Shown here piece by piece: positions 1 to 10,720 of a DNA stretch of 64,000 nucleotides. Source of the stretch: Dryococelus australis. Taxonomy: Eukaryota > Arthropoda > Insecta > Phasmatodea > Phasmatidae. Each line of letters begins with the position of its first letter. Within the stretch, counting starts at the first letter, position 1. The notes below the pieces were generated by a model. It ran no database searches. It worked only from the letters and a program-made list of their open reading frames with translations, and was not told where the DNA came from. The position numbers were made by a program, and so were the translations under genes. The DNA is taken from assembly GCA_029891345.1 (NCBI GenBank), contig CM056995.1, positions 212,921,047-212,985,046 of the forward strand. Direction: 5' to 3'.

Positions 1-90
1 GGGATCTCCCGTTTATCATATTCTTGTATTCCGACGCTGATTCGTTTCACCCTCGTTTCGCCCTCATTGGCTCTCAAGAGCTTCTGAAGG
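1..90 (+). repeat. SINE 3' fragment cut by window edge
   Basis: The opening bases match the 3' half of the tRNA-derived SINE found complete on the minus strand near 26.1-26.3 kb. Shared landmarks in the same order are GGGATCTCCCGTTT, an ATTCCG block, a CCTCGTTT block and TTGGCTCTCAAGA. The tRNA-like head would lie before the window start. Confidence 0.6.
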
Positions 91-517
91 GCCGGCCAAA
101 CTCTCCACTCCCCTCGAGTGTTTTACTGCCAACAGCACCGTCAAACTAACGATCTGGACTCGATGTTGGAACACTCTTAATGTTGGTACTTTGATCCATC
201 ATTACCTACTCGTCTTGTAAACTAGTTCTAGTGCAACTTGAATATCCTCAATTTTGCCGATTTTTGACAGGCCTGTGGTAGGTGATGTGTGAACCAATGT
301 TGGGGAATAAGCACAAGACTACAATAGGTTTACCTAGATTAATTCTGTGATTGCGCCCTTGGATTAAACGTGAAGTAGATCGATTTGTACATATTCTCTA
401 CATGTCCTCAATATTATTTCACGAATTTATTAAATATTTGTTTAAATGTTTATTTTAGGCATCTCTATGATCCATTATAAAACACAACCTTGATTATAGG
501 ATTTTTCATAAGCAATA
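91..517. other. Unique AT-rich spacer, no gene seen
   Basis: No coding signal, repeat or RNA signal recognised. Confidence 0.5.
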
Positions 518-915
518 TGATGAGACGATCTCTGTCTGTCTGTCGGGCGGACTTTAATACCTGTAAGTCCCTTGAAACTCGACAGAAGCTCTTCAAATTT
601 TGGAGAGCGAATCCTCAGGGTCTAATACAGGTCAAGTTCGAATTTCAGCTAGATCAGTCAACGCAATCATAACTTTAGAAACCCTAAAAACTCATTTCTT
701 AATTACTTTTTATGAAGGAAATGCAGTATAATTGTTGTTTACTCTAAATGTATGGCTTTGGGGGGAGGTGGAGGCGAGGAGGGAGTGATTAGGGGAGGGG
801 GAAGCGTATGTATGCATTTTTTTTCAATCTTTGTATGATAACCAAATTTTTTAACATCGTAACTGTTCTAGACACGTGCCAATACTAAAAACACGGTCAC
901 GGGCTGGGTCCTTAG
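518..915 (+). repeat. Dispersed repeat R1, copy 1
   Basis: Collinear with 34417-35100. Shared blocks are a CTCTGTCTGTCTGTC-like run, AAGTCCCTTGAAACTC, TCTTCAAATTTTG, AGCGA-TCCTCAGGGTC and, at the far end, ATCGTAACTGTTCTA, a CACGTG core and CACGGGCTGG. No ORF spans it, so it is probably a non-autonomous transposable element. Between the two conserved halves this copy has a G-rich stretch (around 760-800), where copy 2 has a tandem array. Confidence 0.7.
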
Positions 916-2214
916 TAAGCAATATGCAATATGAAATAACCAAATAACAATCTACGGCAAAGTCAATTTTAAAAAGTCGTATAATTAATTATTACATTGA
1001 TTACATATTCTGTGAAAGATATATATCTGTTGCTTTTATGTTATAAAAGCATTGTACAACCAGCACATCACACATTAATTTATTAGAATTTCTGTAATTC
1101 ATTTTCTAAAACTATATGCGTAGATAATTTATATAAACCCTTATTGGGCACCGCAGTTGTGTGTTACTTTAATTCTCAGTTTGTATGAATTTTTCTTAAT
1201 GATTAAGCAGCCTAAATAATTGCGTATTAATTTCGCTTGACTAAATAGGGAACACATATATCATATTTGTTACAGAATTGACATGTATTGTTAACTTTCG
1301 TAGATTTAAATAGTTCCCTACAAGAGTTTGATCCAATAACTTTGCCAAAAATTATTTATGGTTTTTGTTGGAGTATACTTTCTGAAGCATTTTCCTAAAA
1401 CTCTATACCATGCCAAAAAAAAGCCGATTCCATAGTTTTGTTCCACCCCTTTAGGGCGTAGCAGGGCTAAAGGAAGGCAAGGAGTAGGACACACACCATT
1501 AAACAATCAAGAAAGCGTGGACACGAAAATTTCAAAATCAATACACATATATTGAAGCCCATCTATACAGTATCAACAAGAACAACAAATTTGCAACTTC
1601 ATTTGGAAAATAAAAATTGCATCTGTTAATTTCTGTTGCTTGCTACCAATCGGTGAACTAGGGGAAGGAGAGAACACACATGCACAAGAACAAACAGAAA
1701 AACAACAATAATAACATATCTTGAGAAATCGCCCAACCTGAATAAACACTTGTAAAATCCCATTAAAAAAAGGTAAAATGACTCCCCGAGTTTAGCAAGT
1801 GCCATTACAACTTTAAAAGTAAAGTTCGCCTGATGATTCACTAAGAAGTACAACATGAAATACTCATTTCAAGAACACCACAGGGAAGGAGCAAAAACCC
1901 TCACTACACTTAACCATGAGCCTAAAGGCACGCCATAAAATACCCACTAAACTCCTTGGTATTAAAATTATTTTTGCAAATCGTAGTCCAGGAGACCATT
2001 CCTACAGCACGCCAAAAAAAGACAGAATTAACATCTTACAAACATTCCCATAAAATACCATATTGAAAATTGACACAATCAGAACAGGGAAGAAACACTT
2101 CCCTACAAAAATCCATATACACAAAAATAGCTAAAAATCACTACTTAAAGGGAAACTCTACTCCCGGCATAACAACAACTTCGTTCATTACAATACTTAA
2201 CTTGAGTATTACTC
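916..2214. other. AT-rich intergenic sequence
   Basis: No convincing gene, and no copy of the repeat families identified elsewhere in the window. Confidence 0.45.
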
Positions 2215-2535
2215 ATATTACGCGAAAGCGCGTCTAGCATGACGAAGCCCCGAATTACGAAGTGGTGTGGACATGATCTATCGTCGGCCAGCCCGCGCAG
2301 CTTGAAGAGGAACACTGAGCACTTGCTCGGGCTGGGGACGAACATTTATACGCGAAAACGCAGCTCGGGAAGGTTAAGGAGGCGGCGAGAACAGCAGAGA
2401 GGCGTATGGAAGGTGCCAGAGTGCGCGAGGCTGAACTCGTTGCCAGTAGTAGCCACCAGACAGCGCTCGGCCGCGCCAGGAGCGCTTGGAAGCGTTCAGA
2501 CGTACGCCACCATGGGGGAGGGGGGGGGGGACAAA
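2215..2535. promoter_or_regulatory. CpG-rich island ending in a poly-G run
   Basis: An isolated 320-bp block with far more CpG than its AT-rich flanks, followed by a run of more than ten Gs around 2517-2530. Both strands are open over about 110 codons, but the only support is base composition. It could be a promoter or 5' exon of an unseen gene, or a GC-rich transposon fragment. No splice donor or conserved protein motif was recognised. Confidence 0.3.
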
Positions 2536-3640
2536 GTACCTTTTTCTGCAGTAAAAATATTGCCTCTTCAAATAGTAGCTCCTCTTCAAACAAAATAACA
2601 GTTTATTAATCTGGGCTACCAAATACAGACGTGGCAAATAACCAAGTAGACTTGCTAACCAAGTTCATTAGCGTCATGTAGTTCTGTAAACACACCAACG
2701 CCATAATAGCAGCATTTATTCGTACTCCATAAAACTGTAGGAATCACACATTTCACCAGCTGGTGGGACGAAAAATAAATCGTTCAGGTAGGACAGGAGT
2801 ACTCACGTAAAATTGCTTGAGTTTGCTACTTGACACACACGTCAGACTTGAAGCAGAGCTCCAGTTTTGTTAATTTATCTAGTATTTCTCCACATGGTGT
2901 TTATTTCTCTTTTCTAATTCATTATGTTCACTCCGGGTTTACCTCAGTGGTTTAAAATTTCCTATGTGATGTTTATTAACAATAATCCTGATATTTGATA
3001 TTGCCTTAAGAAGTGTCAAAATTACATGTTTCAACAGTGACGTGCCTTAGTTTTACAGCCCAACCCATCCACCCAAAATATGATATTGTGCGTAAATTAA
3101 ATAGTGATTACATTACAACTCCGTCCAAGAAGTGTACTGAAATCACTTATTTACGTAAGCATTGTGCTAACATCAGTGATAGCAAGCGTCGCTTTGATAG
3201 CTACAGTGGAGATGCAGCTGTTCATAGTTGTGTTAGAGCTCTTGCTATAGAGCAGCTGGCATGCGCACTATACCCTACACTTTCTATGATAGCGTTTCAT
3301 GCGGAAGAAATGATGCATTAAACTTTACCATAGGTATGAAGTAACATAGAAAATTGAATTTATTTACATACCTAGTCAGTATTCAGTACGAAATGGTTTT
3401 CGTTCGAAACATATTATACAGACAATAATTATTTTAATTACGAAATTGCAAATTTTTATGTAAAACGTTTAACTGTGTAGTTCACAATACTGGTGACAGG
3501 TTTCGGTTTTATAAAATGAAAAAAGTTAAGAAATGTTCTCGAAGTTGGAAAAACTGAAGACTGGCTTGGCTAGCATACTCTTTGAATCTGTCGCACGCAG
3601 TTAGTAACTTGGATTGTCGTAGAAGTGCAAATCATTGCAG
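2536..3640. other. Intergenic sequence, nothing recognised
   Basis: AT-rich. A 102-codon open frame at 3013-3321 has no ATG start and no recognisable motif. Confidence 0.4.
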
Positions 3641-3651
3641 CGGTGTTAGCA

Positions 3652-6060
3652 ATGGGTGACGTCGTTGCTGGTAGTTTTAAGGCTATCGCCTGAAAGTACG
3701 CCCAGTTCAAGACGCTGCTGAAGAAAGTGGTGGCGTGGGGAAGACGTGACACGTCGTCGGTGAGCGATGCGATGATATTCCTCGCGGAGGCTGCCGAGGG
3801 CATCGAGGAACTGCTCAAGTCGTCTCCGGTGTGTCCCAGTCTGGTCGGGGTGTGCTGCGCCCTGCGGTACATGCACGCCAAGCTGACTGCCGTACTCAGC
3901 AACGAGGACACCGCCGTCCACGCCCTCCGCCAGCTGCTCGAGTCAGTGAGGACATGCGCCAGCCAGCCAGCCATACATCGAGTACGTGGCGCTCAGCATC
4001 CTTCAACAACCTGGTCTTCCTGCTAATGAAGAAGGGTGACCTGGAGGCGTCGCGTGACATCCTGGAAGAAGACAACGACTTCTACGACAAGTTCAGGGAG
4101 CTCGCGGACTCTCCTAACACCGGGGATTACCTTCTACAGGAGTCCGACGTCATCCTACCAGGTGATGACACCGCCAAGATGCTGGAGAACCTGCAGACGA
4201 TTAACCTGGATATACTGGGCTTCGTGCTCAACAAACAGGGCGACCTGCGCGCCTTCTTGTACTACCACCACGTCTTGCTGTGCCAGGACCTGCAGGCAGG
4301 CGACCTCAATGGACCAGCGTGGGCCAGCAAGGTGGCGCGGCTCGTGTCGTACTTCCTCGATGAGGACGTCTTTAATAAGGCGCGGCGCCACCTGACAGCC
4401 ACCACCACCGTCCTCAACGGCTGCGAGGGGCGCTGCGATGCCGTAGAGGTGCTGGGGGCCACACCGACGTCTCCTGGGGTTGGATCAAGTACGCACTCGG
4501 GCTCTTCGGCGTGTCGAGGAGCAACGTGATGAAGAAGGTGTTCGACGACCAGTACTTACACAAGCTCTGGTAGTCGCTGTTCAACGAGGTTGCCCTAGCG
4601 GCGGCGCGGGCAAGTGGTATGTCGAAGAAACTGCCTCTGTGGACGAAGGTAGAAGCTGTAGCCAGGTGATCACGTAAGACATCCTAGAGGAAGTTTGGAG
4701 ACTGCAGGACTAAATGACAGTTGAAAAGAATGTTGAAGAATTGTCTGAGGATATAAGGAAAGTTTGCAAGATCGAGCCAAAAGCTCGAGGAGATGCTGAA
4801 GCCGAAATTACGAAGGAAGTAAATGGCAGAGAGAGAAACGAGCAGCAAAAGAAATCAGCCGACAAAGCAGCGCAGGGCGACGGCGACGACGTGAAGAAAG
4901 CAGCAGCAAGCGTGAAGGAAGAGGGCCTAGTGCAGCTGGCGTACGAATTCTTGTTCCGATTCTGGATACGGACTTCCTGGAGGACATGCTGCTGGCGACG
5001 TACATCGAGACAGCGCAGCAGACGTGCGAGCTCTTCTGGTTTGCAGAGGGGCACAGGCGGTATGCGAAGGGTCTACCTGGGCAGCCGCGAGACGCGATGC
5101 TGTGGCTATGCGTCCTGTACGACCACCTGGAGTTCTTCGAGCGCGGCATGGAGGAGCAAAAGCGCGGCAAAGAGGTGAAGGAGCGTAGCGTGCAGGAGCA
5201 GTAGCACGATGTGGAGGAGCAGGAGCACGGCATGGAGGAACAGGAGCGCAGCATGGAGGAGCAGGAGCGCTGCATTAAGGAGGCAGACCGGAGCATGGAG
5301 GAGCAGGAGCGCTGCATTAAGGAGGCAGACCGGAGCATGGAGGAGCAGGAGCGCTGCATTAAGGAGGCAGACCGGAGCATGGAGGAGCAAAAGCGCGGCA
5401 AAGAGGTGAAGGAGCGTAGCGTGCAGGAGCAGTAGCACGATGTGGAGGAGCAGGGGCGCTGCATTAAGGAGGCAGACCGGAGCATGGAGGAGCAGGAGCG
5501 CTGCATTAAGGAGGCAGACCGGAGCATGGAAGAGCAGGAGCGCTGCATTAAGGAGGCAGACCGGAGCATGGAGGAGCAGGAGCATGTTGTGGAGGAACAG
5601 GAGCGCAGCATGGAGGAGCAGGAGCGCTGCATTAAGGAGGCAGACCGGAGCATGGAGGAGCAGGAGCGCTGCATTAAGGAGGCAGACCGGAGCATGGAGG
5701 AGCAGGAGCATGTCGTGGAGGAGCAGGAGCGCTGCATGGAGGAGCTGGAGCATGACGTGGAGGAGCAGTATGTGCCACAGCGGGGGCTCGTCGAGGCGCT
5801 GAGGGCGTTGCAGTACGGGAGAGGCGGCACCGAGTATCTGAGCGAGCTGGTCAAGTCCGAGGTGAAGCTGGTACTGCTAAACATGCGACACATCTGCTGC
5901 GCCCCCTGGGATGGGCAGTGCGAGACAGTCGCGCTGCAGAATTTGCACGACCGTCTCGGCCAGCTCTCCTCCGGCCAACTCGTCGTCGACAACCTGTTGT
6001 CCTCCGGATTACGCCGCCACCTCTACTGCGAAATGCACCATGCTGAAGTATGTACAAAGC
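3652..6060 (+). pseudogene. KIFBP: KIF1-binding protein (KIFBP)-like, intronless broken copy
   Basis: KIFBP is a cytosolic TPR-like alpha-solenoid that binds kinesin motor domains and controls microtubule transport. Homology recognised from family knowledge runs in order. The first part is an N-terminal helical block (3652-3970). Next comes a TPR-like block with NNLVFLLMKKGDLEA, YYHHVLLCQDL and ARRHL (4000-4400). A WIKYALGLF segment follows (about 4480), then CELFWFAEGHRRYAKG and YDHLEFFERGMEEQ (5010-5160). After these come a 42-bp repeat expansion and a weakly similar tail to about 6050. The copy is broken: TGA at 3691, TAG at 4571, TAG at 5202 and 5433, and reading-frame changes near 3970, 4001, 4450 and 4940. 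No introns are visible over 2.4 kb, whereas vertebrate KIFBP is split by introns, so a retrocopy is likely; no poly-A tail was found. High GC relative to the flanks fits a coding origin. I am confident of the family and of the breaks, less so of the 3' limit. Confidence 0.75.
5149..5780 (+). repeat. 42-bp coding minisatellite inside the KIFBP-like copy
   Basis: Tandem 42-bp units (14 codons, reading SMEEQERCIKEAD-R) keep the frame throughout. The block also holds a larger direct duplication: the segment from 5149 recurs 231 bp later at 5380, each copy ending in the same QEQ-TAG-HDVEEQ context. Unit variants include MEEQEHVVEEQ. The encoded peptide is Glu-rich and would favour a coiled coil. 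The unit seems to have grown from the native FERGMEEQKR segment just before it. Confidence 0.85.
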
Positions 6061-6250
6061 AATTAATGCTTACTCAGATCATTTTCGTGCAAATTTAATT
6101 CGTAGCTTGTACAGATAATAGTAAAATTGATGTTTCCTTTTCGATAGTATTATTTTGAAATTTTCAGTACATAATCTTTTATATTCAGCAAAATAACAAT
6201 AACTCCACGCCACCCACCCTTCTTTCACTACACCCTTCATTCACATCTTC
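6061..6250. other. Short AT-rich spacer
   Basis: Follows the pseudogene. No poly-A signal or tail obvious. Confidence 0.4.
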
Positions 6251-6388
6251 GGTGACCGACGCATGAATATAGTGATGAGCCCCATGGCAATTTTAATTTT
6301 ACATAAGGCGTAGGAATACTCAACGTGCGTACAAGTATATCTTAGGCAGGGCTGTCAAAAGTGCTCATCTTACAGTGAACAGCCTATA
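6251..6388 (+). mobile_element. MITE-1, right-end fragment
   Basis: Begins with the subterminal GACCGACGCATGAATA motif of the long MITE-1 form and ends with the terminal repeat (CAAAAGTGCTCATCTTACAG, then TGAACAGCCTATA). The left half is missing. Confidence 0.75.
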
Positions 6389-6538
6389 CCTACTAGTATA
6401 GTGGCTTACAATGGAACACCACACACCATGCACCACTCGTTAACAAGTAGTACACTCACTGCCAAAAATTGTCACAAAACCACTACTTATTTTGCACATG
6501 TAATTTTTAACACAGTGAAGTATTATACTGAACTTTAA

Positions 6539-6930
6539 AGGTTGTTCACGATAAAGAGAGAACTTTTGAAATCATCCTTAGAAAAAAGTCACTGCCCGTG
6601 GCTACATATATTTTAACGGGCGCCCTGAGTGACATGCGCCTAGTAAAGTCGGTAACGATGGATGGAAAGTAGTTCCGTATATTACCTTCGGTTAAAAAGT
6701 GTTAGGTAAACATTTGTGATAATTTGAATTATTTATTTCTCTTTCTGTTCTTTTTACTGTTTCGAAATGTAATTAATGACCAAATTTGTTAAGGAATTAT
6801 TTTTTAAATAATTTCAGAATTTCACTTGACCGACGCATGATAAAGGGCTGGAGCCCATGACAATGTTAATTTTACATAAATTGGACGACTACGCATCTAC
6901 AAAAGTGCTCATTTTACCGTGAACAGCCTA
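6539..6930 (+). mobile_element. MITE-1, long form
   Basis: About 390 bp bounded by roughly 30-bp inverted repeats: a GTTCACGATAAA-like left end and ACCGTGAACAGCCTATA right end. The interior carries TTAACGGGCGC, GTAACGATGGATGGAAAGTA and GACCGACGCATGA blocks shared with the copies at 7.96, 33.5 and 41.2 kb. The TATA flanks suggest TA target duplication, as in Tc1/mariner MITEs. Confidence 0.85.
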
Positions 6931-7386
6931 TATTTATTTAAATGAGCTAAAGAGTCTACTTTTAATAGCAATTTAAGATGCTTCGAAGAGCACATTTGGC
7001 AATTTCTCGTGCTGCCCCCCCCCCTTTTTTTTTCTTTCTTCGAAAAACGTCATCATAATAATGACTGCAGTTGTGTGTAATAGAAATACTAATAATATTT
7101 ATTAATATTTGAAAAAATTGATTTCATGCATTTCGATTTTAGCCACGCTAGTTAAATGGGCGATATTTCCTCTCCCCGCACACTAAATATGAATCAGTGG
7201 GAAATCACTGATTAGCACTGAAATGCAACTATTCAAATACGTGAAAATACCTCCACTTAGAATCGGCGGGAAACCACTGGTTGTTTCAAGAAAACAATTT
7301 CGCTGACTCAGTAAGTGTCACAGGTGACTGCATGCAGAAAATTAAATACTATTCAAATATAATAAGGCCAAATCACTACGGTAAAT
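6931..7386. other. AT-rich spacer
   Basis: Contains a C9/T9 homopolymer junction near 7014-7031. Nothing else recognised. Confidence 0.4.
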
Positions 7387-7641
7387 GGGGGCAGCTGTTG
7401 TGCGGTGGCTAGGGTGCTCGCCTCCCACCACGGCGATCCGGGCTCGATCCCCGGCGGGTTCACTCCCGGATTTTCGCACGTGGGAATCGTGCTGAACGAT
7501 GCCGCTTGCCGGAGGGTTTTCTCGGGGTACTCCAGTTTCCCCCGTCCTTGCATTCCAGCACCTACGGGTCCCGGATGCTAAGCCCATCACTCGGAGAGTG
7601 TTGCGTCGCCCGGGGTTCACTCCCCACTCCATTTTTTTTAT
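7387..7641 (+). mobile_element. Complete tRNA-derived SINE with target duplication
   Basis: A 255-bp element. The head has a pol III A-box-like GTGGCTAGGGTGC (about 7405-7417) and B-box-like GGGCTCGATCCCC (about 7440-7452). The body has GGATTTTCGCACGTGGGAAT and GGAGGGTTTTCTCGGG, and the element ends in a T run. It is flanked by TACGGTAAAT (7377-7386) and TACGATAAAT (7642-7651), a 10-bp target-site duplication with one mismatch. The same family occurs on the minus strand at 26.1 kb and as fragments at 1, 9.0 and 28.5 kb. Confidence 0.85.
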
Positions 7642-7958
7642 TACGATAAATTAACTATCGTTGTTCATGTTCTGAAATTTGACGTAATTTAAACAAGAAG
7701 TTAGTGATGTAACAAATCAGCCTACATCCCTCTTCATGTATGCAAATAATTTTTATTACATTATTAAAACATTAGATTGTAAGCCGGCCATGAAACCAGG
7801 AACATGAGCAACAGTAATGAAACTAGTACAAATACACACGTGCCTTACACTGGACTCGAACCCAGAATTCTTCGTATACTAAGCCAGCTAGCAAACAACT
7901 GAATAACGGTGGTAGGATTAGGAGCACCAACTTCTGATACGAGTGCAATATTTTGGTA

Positions 7959-8383
7959 AAGGCTGATCAAGTTAAAATGAGCACTTTTGAAAGCCCTGTT
8001 TAAGATCTACTTGTATACACATTGTGTATTCCTCCACCTTACATAAAATTAACATTGCCATGGGCCTCGACACTTTAATTCATGCGTCGGTCAAGGGAAA
8101 CGGTGAAATTATTCGAAAAGTAAATATTGTACAAGTCTGCTCATTTTTACACTTCGATGCATTATAAAAACAGAAAGTGAAATAATTTATTTTAAGTTAT
8201 CACAGGTAGTTACGTAACACTTTTTATTCGACGTTAATATACGGAACTACTATCCATCCATCGTTACCAACTTTACTGAACTAATGTCACTCAGTGCGTT
8301 CATTAAAATATATGCATTCAGGGGCAGTAACTTTTTTCTAAGGTTCATTTCCAAAGTGCTCACTTTATCGTGAACAGCATATA
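7959..8383 (-). mobile_element. MITE-1, long form
   Basis: About 425 bp in the opposite orientation to the 6.5-kb copy. Left end AAAATGAGCACTTTTGAAAG, right end AAAGTGCTCACTTTATCGTG. The interior holds the reverse complement of the GACCGACGCATGAA and ACGATGGATGG blocks. It aligns end to end with 33470-33893. Confidence 0.85.
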
Positions 8384-8399
8384 GATAGGATTTAATAAC

Positions 8400-9340
8400 A
8401 TGAAATATTTACAGAGCCGTCATTTTGGAAATAACTGCCTGAGCTACTTAAGACTCATAAGACTATTTGGGTGTAAGATTTGGTTGGTACCTAAGATATG
8501 GCATAAAACTTCGATTTTTCATGTGAGGATCTTCAAAAAATTACGGACAATAAGCTTATATATTAGCAAATTCGATGATGGTCATAAATACTGCCAGCAT
8601 ATAAAGTTAGGTTATTTAAGAAATATTGCATGCTAAGTAAAAATATTTATGGCTGTTATTTTAAAAGTATGTGACTTCCCCCTTAAGTCAAATGCATTCA
8701 TATGGACTAGAAAGATATACGTTATCGCCTCAATTTTGTGGGAATTATACAATTATTTTCCGAGAAAGAAAATTACAGCTTATTTTGCATGTGGTGCTAT
8801 CTTCCAAAATAGTGGAGAAAAGAATTTATGTATTAGCCCATTTGATGCTTGCATAGATATAGTGCCAGTATAAGCAGTTAATTTATAATTGATTACATAG
8901 ATTTGTAGGCATAGTGTATTACGTTAAAATGTTTATACATCCACCATTTTTTAAATAAGAGACTGGCATACTTAAAATTCCAGTTTATATCGCCCACATG
9001 TCAAAATCCATGAGGGACCCGGCCTGGGACTGAACCCTGTTCACGTTGGTGGGTGGCGAGCAAGCTAACCGCTCAGCGACCGCGTCCTCGAGAATTGATT
9101 AAGTAGTTTAAGAGATATAACATAAATGCTTTGATTTTTTTATGTGGTTCTATCTTCCAAAATGTCGGACCAACAACAATATACATCTTAAAATTCAATG
9201 TTTGGATGATGCATTGTCATTATATAAAATTCGGCTTACTTTGGTTGAATATTTTCCAAAACATGAAATATCACCAAAATTATCAAATTGCCGCCATTTT
9301 GAAAGTATGCATCCGGCGTCGTCGAAAACTATATAAGTAG
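8400..9340. repeat. Degenerate long-period tandem repeat R3, copy 1
   Basis: Recurring phrases include CTGCCAGCATATAAAGTTA, ATATGGCATAAAA, TTTTCATGTG, ATCTTCCAAAAT and ATTTTGAAA. They reappear about 270 bp apart here (8588, 8863) and again at 42.5-43.6 kb. The copies are too diverged for clear unit edges. No coding capacity. Confidence 0.5.
8998..9092 (-). repeat. SINE head fragment
   Basis: On the minus strand this reads as a tRNA-like head with GTCGCTGAGCGGTTAGC (A-box region) and a GGGTTCAGTCCC B-box, then GCCGGGTC. It matches the head of the SINE at 26.1-26.3 kb. The 3' body is absent. Confidence 0.65.
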
Positions 9341-10685
9341 GATTTCCCTATTAACTGCTATATGTGTACCGAATCTGGTAAAATTCCGTTAATGCATTAA
9401 AAATTTTTGAAGGGAAGAAACACAGAAAACACGGACACACACATTCATACACAGACAGGAAAGTGATCTCATTAGTTTTTCTTTCCTTCGGAAAATGGGC
9501 TAAAAAACGAAACGTGACTTCCCTAGTCAAAGATTTGAATCCGCATAATTCTGCTTCTAAACTGTTACCTGACCAATGGAGCTACCAAGCAGCCAATGTT
9601 ATTATTGTTAATACGCCATTCTGTAAGATAAGTTAAAAAATAAAGTTTTTACATTATATCTAAAAAATTACACAACCATTTCTCGCCAAATTTGGCATAT
9701 AAGTACTACTATGGCAAGTCATGTAAATATACGTAACACATTTATTTTCAAAATAACGGCAATACTAATAATTTAGTTTTATTTCCTATATTTACCTTAT
9801 TGGTCGGGCAATTTCGTCCAAAATTTTATACTGAAAGCATCGTAGTATTTATGTCCGCCAATTTGAAAGATAGGGCCATATGAAGAAATAAAGTTTTTAA
9901 GTCATATCTCAATAAAAAAAATATACCGATTCCTACTCAATTTGGCAAACAAGTTTTAGTGGGTGTAAAATTTTTTCAAAAACTACGAACAGATGAACAT
10001 TTTAGCTTAGAATTCTATATCTACGAAACGATGAAACGAATTTCGACTCAATTTTACTATCAGTATCTATCAAAACCATCAATTGTGTCCATTCAGAGTC
10101 TCATTTTGCGAGATAATGCCGTATGGAAAAATAATTTTTACCTCGGCTAACAACGAACCAACTCCTTCAAGATTTTGGCCAAGAAAATATACGTTTTCCA
10201 AGTGAGTCTGGCATATATTTTTTAGATTGTTGCTATATAATTCCTTAAGCTTAGTGTGCTATATCTACGAATCTATGTAACCAATTAAAACTTGTATAAC
10301 TAAACTTGCATAACTTGTATAACTAAAATTGGTATACTTGTCTAACTTATATAACTTGTAAAACTAAAATGTTTATACTTGCAGACAGTATCAAAGGAGG
10401 TATTACATAAACACTTTTCTCCGCCCTTTTGAGAGATAACACACATGCATAATTAAGATAGTATGTCGTATCTCCGGATACAGTTATATATCTACAACCA
10501 AATGCATGCGACAAGGTATACTTTCCTAGCCCATCTAAATTTATATAACTCAAAGGGGCAGTCACATATTTTCAAAATAACAGCCATGTTAATATTTTTG
10601 CTTAGAATGCAATGTGTCCCAAATAATAATTTTCATCATAACTTTATATGGTGAGAAAATACCTCAAATGATATGTATTCCATTG
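9341..10685. other. AT-rich repeat-derived sequence
   Basis: Diverged phrases of R3 (ATTTTCAAAATAACGGC, TTTCTCGCCAAATTTGGCA) continue through parts of this stretch. At 10280-10375 there is a short, irregular tandem of TAACTTGTATAACTAAA-like units. No gene seen. Confidence 0.4.
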
Positions 10686-10720
10686 TATAGGCTTTTCAAG
10701 GTAAAATGAGCACTTTTGAT
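10686..10720 (+). repeat. Isolated MITE-1 terminus
   Basis: TATAGGCTTTTCAAGG followed by AAAATGAGCACTTTTGA is a MITE-1 end with no partner end nearby. It is a deletion remnant. Confidence 0.6.

Noticed and set aside
2239-2598. Overlapping 112-119-codon frames on both strands in the CpG island
   Set aside because: Both strands open in a GC-rich block with a G run; no motif or splice signal decides for either.
5202-5435. Possible TAG readthrough or recoding in the KIFBP-like copy
   Set aside because: Other stops and at least four frameshifts are present, so loss of function is simpler.
5106-5753. 215-codon minus-strand Leu-rich repeat frame (LLLLHAPVCLLNAA)
   Set aside because: Same cause: a mirror of the Glu-rich minisatellite. 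It resembles no membrane family.
4808-5992. 394-codon minus-strand open frame rich in Ser, Cys and Met-Leu-Arg repeats
   Set aside because: It is the antisense of the 42-bp repeat in the KIFBP-like copy; openness follows from the repeat, not from selection.
7400-7460. Functional tRNA gene
   Set aside because: A and B boxes are present, but no complete cloverleaf can be drawn, and the unit continues into a SINE body with a target duplication.
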